DNA of 64,000 nucleotides from Pseudomonas sp. NFACC02 (lineage in GTDB: Bacteria > Pseudomonadota > Gammaproteobacteria > Pseudomonadales > Pseudomonadaceae), in assembly GCF_900110765.1 (NCBI RefSeq), contig NZ_FOEO01000020.1, forward strand, positions 1 through 64,000, read 5' to 3'. A program made the position numbers and the translations under genes. The notes beneath the pieces were generated by a model. It worked only from the letters and a program-made list of their open reading frames with translations. It made no database searches and was not told where the DNA came from. Below are positions 52,714-60,995 of the stretch, piece by piece (within the stretch, counting starts at the first letter, position 1; every line of letters begins with the position of its first letter).

Positions 52714-53778
52714 ATGCTCAGATTTTTTGTTTCGTTGCTGTTGACCCTTTCTTTCCTGCAAAACGCTTCAGCCGACGTCACCATCGGCACCTGGAATCTG
52801 GAGCACCTGAGTGTGCGGCCAAACAAGGATTTTCAAGGCATTGCCAGGGTCGCGCAAAAAGTCGATTTTCTCGCCGTTCAGGAATTGATGAACGAAGACG
52901 CACTGCAAGCCTTGGCCAGAGAGTTGAGCCGGCAGACCGGCAAGCACTGGAGTTCGATGGCCTCACACGCAGTTGGCCGATCGTCTTACAAAGAGATGTA
53001 TGGTTTTGTATGGCGTGATGACGTGATTGCCTATGAAGACGGCGCCGTCACCTACCTTGACCGCAACGACACCTTTGAACGCGAACCGTATTCCGCACGC
53101 TTCAAATCGCTTAAGGACGGCACCACGTTCGTCGTAGCCACGGTGCATATTCTGTACGGAAAGAGCCAGTCTGACCGCGCCTCGGAAATCACCGCGCTCT
53201 CCAGCTACTGGACCTGGCTGAAAGACACCTACCCCGGCAACAACCCGATCATGCTGATGGGCGACTTCAATACGCCCCCGAATTCGCCTGCGTGGGACAA
53301 TCTGGATGCCAGCGCCAGGCCCTTGGTGCTGAATGGCGCGAGCACACTGTCGACCACCGATGGAAAATTCTCCAATCTTTACGACAACATCTTTGTCAGC
53401 AAGGATTCGACGATCAGGGTCAACAGTGTTCAGGTGTTCAATTACCCCAAATACCTGTCGATGACCCACGCGCAGGGACGCAACAGCGTGTCCGATCATG
53501 CGCCGATTTTCCTCAGCGCCGATTTCAGTGGCGGCAGCCGGTCCACGGCCTCCACGAAAGCTGAAACACCGCGGCCCAATCCAATGGAATCCACGACCGC
53601 CAGAGTCGACAGCGCAAAGCATCTGACGCTGGCGATTCGTGGCAACAAGAAAACCATGATTTACCACCGCCCGGACTGCCCGTCCTACAACGCGGTGTCA
53701 GAGAAGAATCGGGTGGAATTCGACAACGCTGCCGCCGCTGAAGCGCAGCATTATCACCTGGCTGGCAACTGCCACTGA
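52714..53778 (+). CDS. Secreted endonuclease/exonuclease/phosphatase-family nuclease
   Basis: 354 residues with a signal peptide (residues 1-20, ending NASA-DV). DNase-I-like core: GTWNLEHL, VQEL with the metal Glu, ATVHI, GDFNTPPNS and the C-terminal SDHAP. After a Ser/Thr/Pro-rich linker (about 265-300) comes a second small domain IRGNKKTMIYHRPDCPSYNA with conserved His/Cys, resembling the Ada-like or sunset metal-binding module, ending in AGNCH. Probably an extracellular DNase. Whether the SOS box at 52323 also drives it depends on readthrough across the 101-base gap. Confidence 0.88.
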   Translation: MLRFFVSLLLTLSFLQNASADVTIGTWNLEHLSVRPNKDFQGIARVAQKVDFLAVQELMNEDALQALARELSRQTGKHWSSMASHAVGRSSYKEMYGFVWRDDVIAYEDGAVTYLDRNDTFEREPYSARFKSLKDGTTFVVATVHILYGKSQSDRASEITALSSYWTWLKDTYPGNNPIMLMGDFNTPPNSPAWDNLDASARPLVLNGASTLSTTDGKFSNLYDNIFVSKDSTIRVNSVQVFNYPKYLSMTHAQGRNSVSDHAPIFLSADFSGGSRSTASTKAETPRPNPMESTTARVDSAKHLTLAIRGNKKTMIYHRPDCPSYNAVSEKNRVEFDNAAAAEAQHYHLAGNCH

Positions 53779-53854
53779 TCACACCAGCCTGACCCGCTGG
53801 AACCCTCCGCTCAGGAGGCGCCTGTACCCGGCGACCTGAGCGGACATACCCCGC

Positions 53855-54184
53855 CTACTTGCGCGCCAGTTCGTGCTGGATACAGCCGTCGTAATACGTC
53901 TGCTTCACCGCAGCAGGTTTCAGACGCGAAGGACTCTTATAGGTTTGCTCGGTAATTCCCACGGCCATCTTCTGCATCCACGGTTTGGAAAACTTGCGGG
54001 CCTGCAGCTTCTTTCGCGCGCTGTACAACGTCGTGCCGGAAAGCTTGGATTGCTGTGCGGTACTCGCCATGCCGGCGCCCCATTTGCAGACTTCCAGATC
54101 ATGCTTGTCGATGCTCCGTGCCTCGGTGGGCAGTGCCGTCACCATCAACATGAATGCCGCCATGCTTAAACCCACTCTATGCAT
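53855..54184 (-). CDS. Secreted small protein of unknown function
   Basis: 109 residues with a signal peptide (residues 1-23, MHRVGLSMAAFMLMVTALPT then EARS). The mature part is basic: DKHDLEVCKWGAGMASTAQQ, KLQARKFSKPWMQKMAVGIT and a final DGCIQHELARK; two cysteines may be linked. ATG at 54184 follows GAGGGTG. Not recognised. Convergent with the nuclease gene. Confidence 0.65.
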   Translation of the reverse strand: MHRVGLSMAAFMLMVTALPTEARSIDKHDLEVCKWGAGMASTAQQSKLSGTTLYSARKKLQARKFSKPWMQKMAVGITEQTYKSPSRLKPAAVKQTYYDGCIQHELARK

Positions 54185-54666
54185 ACACCCTCGCCCCGGA
54201 ATTGCCTGAAAAGAAACGGATTTTTTCAGAAAAATGGAAACACGCGGGCCATCAAATTGCCCTTTCGCCACGAATTGTTGCGCAGAGGCTGGCACGCGCC
54301 AACCACCCGAAGCATTCGTCGGTTCTGTATCCAAAAACGTGCAAATTCGAAGGTGTCACGCCTTGGCGACCTGACGCCCCTATCCAAACAGATATGGCCC
54401 GTTGCCGCTGATCGGCGAACGGTTCAAAAGGCCATCAAAGAATGCAATTCTCCGCCAGTCGGTAGCACTGACCAGCATGCGCAGGCTACTCGTCTCAGGC
54501 AGAGAAAACGCACCACGATCAGGGCCTCCTGCAGTAATGGCACGCCTGTATCGGTCTCGAAATGAAGTGAAAGCACCGTCGATGCATTCGGCGATCATGC
54601 TTTCAGGTACACGGGGAAGTACTCACATTCAGCGGGACGTGCACAACGTCCAAGGGGCCAAAGACG
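54185..54666. other. Intergenic region without a convincing gene
   Basis: Short frames on both strands, none with good composition or ribosome site. The region probably carries the promoters of the divergent genes at 54184 and 54667. Confidence 0.45.
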
Positions 54667-54891
54667 ATGAATGATTCCAAGGATTTTGAAATTCATTACC
54701 AGTTTAAGGGCGAACCCCGGCATTTTTCCCACCAAGCCACGCACCTGTGCGAGAGCGAAGCGCTTCACTTCGCCACGCTGCACGCGGGCGTCGGTACTCT
54801 CAATGGCAGTGTCGCAGCAGGCCCCTTCCGTTTGGCCATGCTCAACGCCGAAGGGCTCGGTGTGACCCAGGTCCAATGGAAACGCATGTAA
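54667..54891 (+). CDS. DUF6555-like small protein
   Basis: 74 residues. MNDSKDFEIHYQFKGEPRHF, then LCESEALHFATLHAGVG and LNAEGLGVTQVQW resemble the DUF6555 family of Pseudomonas hypotheticals. It is soluble, with no signal. ATG has a weak upstream GGGG. Family assignment is from memory and moderate. The next small gene lies 78 bases on. Confidence 0.6.
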   Translation: MNDSKDFEIHYQFKGEPRHFSHQATHLCESEALHFATLHAGVGTLNGSVAAGPFRLAMLNAEGLGVTQVQWKRM

Positions 54892-54969
54892 AAAAGATCC
54901 AAACCATCCTCTTATCCAGCGGTCGGTATTTACAAGCAGCGCTCATAAAACCAGCAAAGCGAGGGAAAT

Positions 54970-55224
54970 ATGACCATTGATAACGCGCTCAAGAAAGAAG
55001 TCCTGACCCGGTTGTTGCACGCGCATCCAGCAGGACTGGGCAAAGAGGTTCTGGATAACTACAGGGGGGAACACGCCGTCGCGGATACGCTGGAGGAACT
55101 GCAAAAAGCAGGGCTTATCCATGACGGATGCGTCGACATTCCCGAGAAGGGCGAACGCACCCTGAAGTACCCGGTGAAGCTGAGCTCCGCGGGCGTTGAA
55201 GCAGCCAAGCAGCTAGGGGGTTAA
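54970..55224 (+). CDS. Small winged-helix-like protein
   Basis: 84 residues. The pattern ALKKEVLTRLLHAHPAGLGK then ADTLEELQKAGLIHDGCVD and a basic C-terminal strand resembles a winged-helix fold with hydrophobic core leucines. No partner or ligand domain. ATG follows GAGGG. A terminator follows directly. Not assigned to a known family. Confidence 0.6.
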   Translation: MTIDNALKKEVLTRLLHAHPAGLGKEVLDNYRGEHAVADTLEELQKAGLIHDGCVDIPEKGERTLKYPVKLSSAGVEAAKQLGG

Positions 55225-55235
55225 AAAGACGCTCA

Positions 55236-55265
55236 CAAAAAAACCGGCTTCGGCCGGTTTTTTTC
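55236..55265. terminator. Bidirectional intrinsic terminator
   Basis: AAAAAACCGGC-TTCG-GCCGGTTTTTTT: UUCG-loop stem flanked by A and T runs; it can end transcripts from either side. Confidence 0.93.
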
Positions 55266-55416
55266 AGAGTGGTGTTCTCCCCTAGTGCTGCCGATCTGAT
55301 CATCCTTGAGCCGGTCAGATGGCAACACCACAGGGGAACGAGAAGGAGCCTACAAGGTGGGTCGGCACTTGGTCACGCCCGCAATTGTGACTTTATTCGT
55401 CCGAATGTGACTGCCC

Positions 55417-56202
55417 TCACACCTCAGGATAATCGCCGGTGCCATCCGGCCAGGGCGTCAATAGCTCGAACCCCGTCTGGGTGACCGCCACCATGTGTTC
55501 CCACTGCGCCGATAGAGATTGATCTCGCGTCAGCACGGTCCAGCCGTCATCCAGCACATGGGTGCCGGGTTTGCCTGCGTTGATCATCGGCTCGATGGTG
55601 AAGACCATCCCCGGTTTGAGTTTCAACCCCTTCCCCGCCGCGCCGTAATGCAGTACCTGCGGTTCTTCGTGATATTTACGCCCGATGCCGTGTCCGCAGT
55701 ATTCACGGACAACGCTGAAGCCTTCCCGATACGCCACGGTCTGGATGGCGTTACCGATGTCGCCCAGCGTTGCGCCAGGCTTCACCGCATGTATTCCGGC
55801 CAACGTGGCCTCGTAGGTGGTTTCAACCAGACGCCGTGCCAACGGGCTGACCTCTCCGACGTAATACATGCGACTGGTATCGCCATACCAGCCATCTTTG
55901 ATCACCGCGACATCGATGTTGACGATGTCGCCTTCCTTGAGAATATCGTCCGCCGACGGGATCCCGTGGCATACCACCGAGTTCGGCGATATACACGTGG
56001 TCTTGGTAAACCCGTGGTACCCGACGTTGGCCGGGATCACTTTCAATTCGTTGACGATGTAATCGTTGCAGAGGTCATCGAGCGCCTCAGTGCTGATACC
56101 GGGCTTCACATGGGGAGCGATCATTGCCAATACATCGGCAGCCAGTCGCCCGGCGACCCTCAGTCCTACCAGATCAGATTCGCTCTTGATACTGATGCTC
56201 AT
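55417..56202 (-). CDS. map: Type I methionine aminopeptidase
   Basis: 261 residues. All five metal ligands are in place: Asp in IDVAVIKDGWYGDTSRMYYVG (two), His in GHGIGRKYHEEP, Glu in FTIEPMIN and Glu near QWEHMVAVT. HGI at residue 78-80 and GYHGF at 61-65 line the pocket. It trims the initiator Met. Its ATG overlaps the stop of the ParD-like gene upstream (56199-56202), so the two are translated together. This is probably not the main map near rpsB. Confidence 0.95.
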   Translation of the reverse strand: MSISIKSESDLVGLRVAGRLAADVLAMIAPHVKPGISTEALDDLCNDYIVNELKVIPANVGYHGFTKTTCISPNSVVCHGIPSADDILKEGDIVNIDVAVIKDGWYGDTSRMYYVGEVSPLARRLVETTYEATLAGIHAVKPGATLGDIGNAIQTVAYREGFSVVREYCGHGIGRKYHEEPQVLHYGAAGKGLKLKPGMVFTIEPMINAGKPGTHVLDDGWTVLTRDQSLSAQWEHMVAVTQTGFELLTPWPDGTGDYPEV

Positions 56203-56453
56203 CGCGCCACCGCCCTGATCGGGTGTTGGTGGACAATTTCGTCTTCAGGCTGTGCGCTCAGCAGCGTGCCGCCCGTGGCTTCGGCACGAATCAACAATTG
56301 ACAGATATTGCTGTAATTCAGTCCGGGATTGAGTTCGGCGAGCATGCCCACCCTCATCCAGTGTTCGGCCTGTGCGTTGATTGAACGGCTCAGTGCCGCG
56401 CTGGCTGAGCGAATGTTGTCGTGCATCTGTTCAGAAATCTTGACCAGTCCCAT
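56199..56453 (-). CDS. ParD-like protein coupled to map
   Basis: 84 residues (start at 56453, MGLVKISEQMHDNIRSASAA). The ribbon-helix-helix-like sequence LSRSINAQAEHWMRVGMLAE matches the ParD_like family of antitoxin-related proteins. It overlaps map by four bases. No ParE-type toxin is present. The usual reading is that it represses its own promoter, and that map sits where a toxin would be; whether it controls Map is unknown. Confidence 0.8.
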   Translation of the reverse strand: MGLVKISEQMHDNIRSASAALSRSINAQAEHWMRVGMLAELNPGLNYSNICQLLIRAEATGGTLLSAQPEDEIVHQHPIRAVAR

Positions 56454-56540
56454 GTCTGACCTCGCGATGAATATACGAATCATAAACGTTTCATATATTC
56501 ATCGGCAACACTGCCTCTGAACCAAATCTGAACGGACGCC

Positions 56541-56891
56541 TCACACAGACGATGGTGCAGCAGTGTCCGTAGCACATTCCGACAGCGACGTCGCAAGCTG
56601 AGAAATCGCCTCCTGGTCGTCTTCGCTCAGCGCTCGGTAGTGAGTAATGATTGCCCGTTCTGCGTCGCTCAGCGTGTCGATGGCAATCGGCGTTCGGTTT
56701 CCCGAGAGCACATACAGGACATCGACGCCTTTCTTTCCAAGTGCTGCGAGGTAATCGGAACGTGGAATGCGTTCGCCGCTTTCGTATTTGCCTTGGGCAT
56801 TGGCTTCTACGCCTCCAATCGCGCCGAATTCCTGTTGCGAGAGTCCGAGGCTTTTGCGTTCTTCTTTCAGGCGTGAACCAAGATCTTTCAT
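56541..56891 (-). CDS. XRE-family repressor-like protein
   Basis: 116 residues. Helix-turn-helix at 3-58 (LGSRLKEERKSLGLSQQEFG and GGVEANAQGKYESGERIPRS), then an acidic tail without a peptidase domain. This type occurs widely as phage-like or TA-type regulator. ATG at 56891 (MKDLGSRL). It is divergent from the short membrane protein gene at 57082. Confidence 0.85.
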   Translation of the reverse strand: MKDLGSRLKEERKSLGLSQQEFGAIGGVEANAQGKYESGERIPRSDYLAALGKKGVDVLYVLSGNRTPIAIDTLSDAERAIITHYRALSEDDQEAISQLATSLSECATDTAAPSSV

Positions 56892-57081
56892 AAACATGGG
56901 CCTCCAGTTTGACTATGTTTAAAGCAAGACCCCATCGGTCTGGAGGAGTTGCGATCCACCCGACAATTGTTCAAGCTGCGCGATTTTCGGCCTCATGTAA
57001 TCTTCATCACGGCCGATAGATTCGGATGGAGAGCTTGTCATTTTTCGTGGCAACCCGATTTTTGCAGTTCGGAGACCAGAC

Positions 57082-57243
57082 GTGATTACATTTTTGCTGG
57101 GTTGGTGCGTTCTATCCGTAATAGGCACTCTGATCGCACTGAGCCTGATCAGAACAGGCAAAGCGCGTCAGCCGGACGCCGATGAAACCCAAGCGTCGGC
57201 GCTTCAGGTCGCCGTGGTAACCGCACCGGCTCGCAAGCGCTGA
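57082..57243 (+). CDS. Small single-span membrane protein
   Basis: 53 residues from GTG at 57082, with GGAG eight bases upstream. MITFLLGWCVLSVIGTLIAL plus SLIR forms one hydrophobic helix followed by a polar tail ending APARKR. Short Pseudomonas membrane peptides of this form sit near XRE regulators. Too short for usual gene calling; function unknown. Confidence 0.55.
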   Translation: MITFLLGWCVLSVIGTLIALSLIRTGKARQPDADETQASALQVAVVTAPARKR

Positions 57244-57299
57244 GCCTGCCATTCCCGCTGCACGACTACCTTAGCCCTGTCGGATGATGCGCGGGGAAA

Positions 57300-57512
57300 T
57301 CATTCCGCCGCAGAGGGCCCGTGGCCGCCTGGAAAAAACTCGTCGTTCGAAACAAACGCCAGGTCCACCTGGCTGGCGCTGAACTGACGCACCCCCGCCG
57401 CCAGCGCGAGAAAGTCCTCGCGCTGCATCTCGGTACCCCAGACGCTGTTGAAGGTCGGCTCTTGGGCCTGGACGGTGAATGCAATGCTGGTTTCGGCTTG
57501 AGTCATGAGCAT
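57300..57512 (-). CDS. Small protein of unknown function with upstream SOS box
   Basis: 70 residues, soluble, acidic: ETSIAFTVQAQEPTFNSVWG, REDFLALAAGVRQFSASQVD and FVSNDEFFPGGHGPSAAE. ATG at 57512 follows AAAGGGAA. A canonical LexA box sits 24 bases upstream. Not recognised. It is likely to be induced by DNA damage; the sequence gives no hint of enzyme activity. Confidence 0.65.
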   Translation of the reverse strand: MLMTQAETSIAFTVQAQEPTFNSVWGTEMQREDFLALAAGVRQFSASQVDLAFVSNDEFFPGGHGPSAAE

Positions 57513-57776
57513 GGTCGATTCCCTTTCACTGAATACTGTTTAAACATACAGTATTTTCATCGACAGCCAAACGCAAGTCATGATTCGACGAGCGGTCGTC
57601 CCTTTGCGTGAACGCACGCCCCTATTGCCAGAAGGCTGCGTCGTCGCTCTCAGGCAGCATCGGGCAAGAACAGAGCAGTATTCAAATACCGTTGCGGCCG
57701 CACCGGGACGTAGCCTGCAAGGGTTCAAGCGCGCCGCCTTTCGCAGAGCGCCATCGCCTGTTAGCGGGGCACGACC
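57513..57776. other. Intergenic region with the LexA box and no other gene
   Basis: Apart from the SOS box at 57536 nothing clear is seen. Frames on both strands are shadow-like. Confidence 0.45.
57536..57551 (-). promoter_or_regulatory. LexA (SOS) box before a small unknown gene
   Basis: CTGTTTAAACATACAG matches CTGT-N8-ACAG. Flanking bases extend the symmetry (ATACTGT...ACAGTAT). It is 24 bases from the ATG at 57512. Confidence 0.85.
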
Positions 57777-57974
57777 ATGAAAACCCTTATCGCGTTACTG
57801 GTGACATTGATGCTGGCCGCTGTCAGTGCCAGCGCCCTGGCCATGCCGTGCGGCAACAACAGCAAATCGTCCAGCGAGGCCCTGGACAGCCAGCACCTGA
57901 TGCGCCTGCATGTCGCCCAGCAGAGCCCGGTTGCTCTAAAACGACCGGGCAAACTGCCGACGCTGGAGGTCTAA
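57777..57974 (+). CDS. Secreted small protein of unknown function
   Basis: 65 residues with a signal peptide (residues 1-22, MKTLIALLVTLMLAAVSASA then LAM). The mature part is a polar peptide PCGNNSKSSSEALDSQHLMR to the end. ATG has a weak AGCGGGG upstream. The stop overlaps the end of the dpkA gene on the other strand by four bases. Not recognised. Confidence 0.6.
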   Translation: MKTLIALLVTLMLAAVSASALAMPCGNNSKSSSEALDSQHLMRLHVAQQSPVALKRPGKLPTLEV

Positions 57975-59002
57975 GCGCTGGCCAGTACCTGGAGGCGACT
58001 CAAATCGTCAACCGACAGTACGATGCCTTCCGTCAGGGATTTTTCACGCTGGTGGTAGCGACGATCACCGGGCATGCGTCGCTGACCTGCACCGAGCATC
58101 TGCCTGACCAGCTCTTCGCTGCGCTCGGCAAAGGCGTGTCCGCTGCCTTTGTCCGGATCGATGACGATGATCATCTGGCCCGTCCACGGGGTTTGCGCAC
58201 CCGGCTTGCTGGACATGTCAAATTCGAACGAGAAGTTGCCGCCGGTCAATGCGGCAGACAGCAGCTCAACCATCATCGACAGCGCCGACCCTTTGTAACC
58301 GCCGAACGGCAAAAGCGCGCCGCCATCCAGAATCCTCTTGGGGTCTTCGGTAGGCTGCCCCCCACGATCCACGCCCATGCCCGGCGGCAGCATGCGCCCT
58401 TCCCTTGCGGCTATCTGGACATCACCGTGGGCGATGGCACTGGTTGCCATGTCGAAAACAATGGGCTGCCCTCCTGCCCGAGGCGCGGCAAAAGCGATCG
58501 GGTTGGTGCCGAACAACGGTTTCCGGGCATCGTGAGGGACGACGCAGGTCATGCTATTGACCACGCTCAAGGCGACCAGACCTTCCTGAGCGAAGGGCTC
58601 GACGTCTGGCCACAGTGCGGCAAAATGGTGCGAGTTGCGAATGGCGAGGATCGCAATGCCCGCCGTACGCGCTTTCTCGATCAGCAGCGCCTTGGCGGCT
58701 TGCATCGCGGGCTGAGCGAAGCCGCCGCCTGCGTCCACCCGCACGAAAGCAGCACCGACATCCTCGACCTTCGGCACGGCATGGCCATCGACCCAGCCCG
58801 CCGCCAGTGACGATAAATACCCTTTGATGCGAAAGATCCCGTGGCTGTGCGATCCGTCGCGTTCAGCACTGGCGCAGTTCTCAGCCAGCACAGCCGCCAC
58901 TTCAGGCGAGGTGCCGTGGCGCAGGAATATCTGCCGCAGCAGTTCGGTCAGGTCGCCGAAAGAAATCGCGTGGGTGTCTACGGGATCGCGGGGTGAAGAC
59001 AT
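57971..59002 (-). CDS. dpkA: Delta1-piperideine-2-carboxylate/pyrroline-2-carboxylate reductase
   Basis: 343 residues of the LDH2/MDH2 family. CASAERDGSHSHGIFRIKGY carries the catalytic His region; NSHHFAALWPDVE and DMATSAIAHGDVQIAAREG are DpkA-type. With NADPH it reduces the cyclic imines from D-lysine and D-proline to pipecolate and proline. ATG at 59002 (MSSPRDPVDTHA); the longer frame is rejected. It is divergent from a D-amino-acid dehydrogenase-like gene, which would make the imine. Confidence 0.9.
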   Translation of the reverse strand: MSSPRDPVDTHAISFGDLTELLRQIFLRHGTSPEVAAVLAENCASAERDGSHSHGIFRIKGYLSSLAAGWVDGHAVPKVEDVGAAFVRVDAGGGFAQPAMQAAKALLIEKARTAGIAILAIRNSHHFAALWPDVEPFAQEGLVALSVVNSMTCVVPHDARKPLFGTNPIAFAAPRAGGQPIVFDMATSAIAHGDVQIAAREGRMLPPGMGVDRGGQPTEDPKRILDGGALLPFGGYKGSALSMMVELLSAALTGGNFSFEFDMSSKPGAQTPWTGQMIIVIDPDKGSGHAFAERSEELVRQMLGAGQRRMPGDRRYHQREKSLTEGIVLSVDDLSRLQVLASA

Positions 59003-59137
59003 CTGAAGCTCCGGTGTGATTATTGGAGGTGGAAGCCAAACAGAACGTAGGGGCGGGAGAGTACTGTGCGCCTGCAAACGGGTAAACTGCGCGAAGGTAA
59101 CGGCCTCACGTCTCTACAGCCGTTTAAGGATCGATCC

Positions 59138-60376
59138 ATGGATTGTCAGACCCTCGTTCTCGGCGCCGGCATCGTCGGCGTCTGTTCGGCACTGCACCTG
59201 CAAGCCGCAGGCCAGAGCGTCATCCTGCTCGATCGGGAGGAACCCGGCCGAGGTACCAGCCATGGCAATGCAGGCCTGATCGAGCGCTCCAGCATCGTGC
59301 CCTATGCTTTCCCTCGCGAGTGGTCGCGCCTGTTGCGTTACGGTCTGAACACACAGTCCTCGATGCGCTTCAGCCCTGCGTTTCTGCCACGCCTGGCGCC
59401 CTGGCTGCTGCAGTACTGGCGGCAGTCTTCGCCCGACAACCTGGCCAGGGCAAGCCGCGCCATGCAGCCGCTGATCGAGCGCTGCGTCGTTGAGCATGAT
59501 CGGCTGGCAGAAGCGTCGGGCATGACCGGGCTGATACGCGCCAAAGGCTGGATCGAGCTTTATCGCGATCAGCGCGAATTCGATCTGGCCGTCACCGATG
59601 CCCAAACCTACGCTGCATATGGCTTGAGCTATGACATCCTCGACACCGCTCAACTGCGTGATCGTGAGCCGAGTCTCAGCGGTGCGGTAGGTGGCATCCA
59701 TTGGCTCGACCCGAAGAGCGTGACCGATCCCGGTGCGCTGGTGCGCGGTTATGCAGCCTTGTTCGTGAAACGTGGCGGCGTGTTGCTCAAAGGTGATGCA
59801 CGCAGCCTGCATCAGCAGGACCAGGGTTGGCGAGTCAACAGTGAGGCTGGCGGCATCAGTGCCCGGCAGGTGGTCGTCGCGCTCGGACCGCAGTCGGCGG
59901 ACGTGTTTTCGCGGTTTGGTTATCGCATTCCGTTGGCAATCAAGCGCGGCTATCACATGCACTACGCCTCCCAGGCGGGCGCCGCCCTTGAGCACGCCGT
60001 GATCGATGCTCAGGCCGGCTATGTGTTGGCCCCCATGGCACGCGGCATTCGGTTGACCACCGGGGTGGAATTTGCCGCCAGCGATGCGCCCGCCAACGAG
60101 ATTCAGCTGCGCCGTTGCGAAGCCATTGCACGCGAACTTTACCCGCTGGGTGAGCGCCTGGACGCCGAGCCGTGGCTGGGCCGCAGGCCGTGCCTGCCCG
60201 ACATGCGGCCAGTCATCGGTCAGGCCCCCCGTCATCCAGGTCTGTGGTTCAACTTCGGCCACGCCCATCATGGCTTGACGCTGGGGCCGGTGACGGGACG
60301 ACTGCTCGCGGAGATGATGACGGGCAAGCCGACGTTTGCCGACCCCGGGCCTTACAGTCCGGCTCGCTTTCTTTAA
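59138..60376 (+). CDS. FAD-dependent D-amino-acid dehydrogenase-like protein
   Basis: 412 residues. N-terminal FAD site VLGAGIVGVCSALHLQAAGQ and later GTSHGNAGLI; C-terminal HAHHGLTLGPVTGRLLAEMM. This is the DadA-like branch of DAO proteins that oxidise D-amino acids to keto acids or imines and pass electrons to the respiratory chain. ATG at 59138 follows AAGGA. Divergent from dpkA, 135 bases away, suggesting a shared pathway for D-lysine or D-proline. Confidence 0.85.
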   Translation: MDCQTLVLGAGIVGVCSALHLQAAGQSVILLDREEPGRGTSHGNAGLIERSSIVPYAFPREWSRLLRYGLNTQSSMRFSPAFLPRLAPWLLQYWRQSSPDNLARASRAMQPLIERCVVEHDRLAEASGMTGLIRAKGWIELYRDQREFDLAVTDAQTYAAYGLSYDILDTAQLRDREPSLSGAVGGIHWLDPKSVTDPGALVRGYAALFVKRGGVLLKGDARSLHQQDQGWRVNSEAGGISARQVVVALGPQSADVFSRFGYRIPLAIKRGYHMHYASQAGAALEHAVIDAQAGYVLAPMARGIRLTTGVEFAASDAPANEIQLRRCEAIARELYPLGERLDAEPWLGRRPCLPDMRPVIGQAPRHPGLWFNFGHAHHGLTLGPVTGRLLAEMMTGKPTFADPGPYSPARFL

Positions 60377-60416
60377 CCGATCGCCCTGGCGCGGGGACGA
60401 CGGGCCTGAACGCCGA

Positions 60417-60854
60417 TTAATTCGCCAACGGCATCAACCGTTTCTGGAAAAACAGGCGCTGATGGCCCGGCGGGTAGTCATCCAGATGCCCGAACGCCTC
60501 ATAACCGTGTTTGCGGTAGAAGTCCGGCGCCTGGAAATCGAACGTGTCGAGCCAGATCCCGACGCAGTTCTTTTCACGGGCGAACGCTTCGGCCCTGTCC
60601 ATCAACTGGCTGCCCATCCGCTGCCCGCGTGCCTGTTCAGGGACCACCAGCAATTCGATGAACAACCAGCGGTAAAGGATTCTCCCGTGCAAACCACCCA
60701 ACACCGCATCGGTGTTTTCGTCTCGCACAAAGAACGCGAAACTTTCTGCCAGACCATCGCCCGCTTTTGCAGCGTTGTACGCTCTAAGCGGTGCCAGAAT
60801 CTGTAGGCGTTCATCTTCATCGGGATTGCTTTTGAATTCGATCCGCACACTCAT
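60417..60854 (-). CDS. GNAT-family N-acetyltransferase
   Basis: 145 residues. The GNAT acetyl-CoA site LLVVPEQARGQRMGSQLMDRA is near residues 68-88, with the C-terminal FYRKHGYEAFG block. Start at 60854 (MSVRIEFKSN). Substrate unknown. Confidence 0.88.
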   Translation of the reverse strand: MSVRIEFKSNPDEDERLQILAPLRAYNAAKAGDGLAESFAFFVRDENTDAVLGGLHGRILYRWLFIELLVVPEQARGQRMGSQLMDRAEAFAREKNCVGIWLDTFDFQAPDFYRKHGYEAFGHLDDYPPGHQRLFFQKRLMPLAN

Positions 60855-60995
60855 GCGCCGCTTCCTGCTGACGGGTAATAGGAAAACAAGGGTGGCGGAT
60901 TCAATGAGCGGAGTAAAGCCCGGGGAAGGCCCGTGCGGGAACAACCGGTGGCTGCTCCCGCGTGTGACGTGAACGAACGGCGAAGCGCCGTACAA

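Noticed and set aside
54402..54674. 90-codon plus-strand frame in the 54.2-54.7 kb gap
   Set aside because: No ribosome site, composition unlike neighbours, overlapped by an equally weak minus-strand frame.
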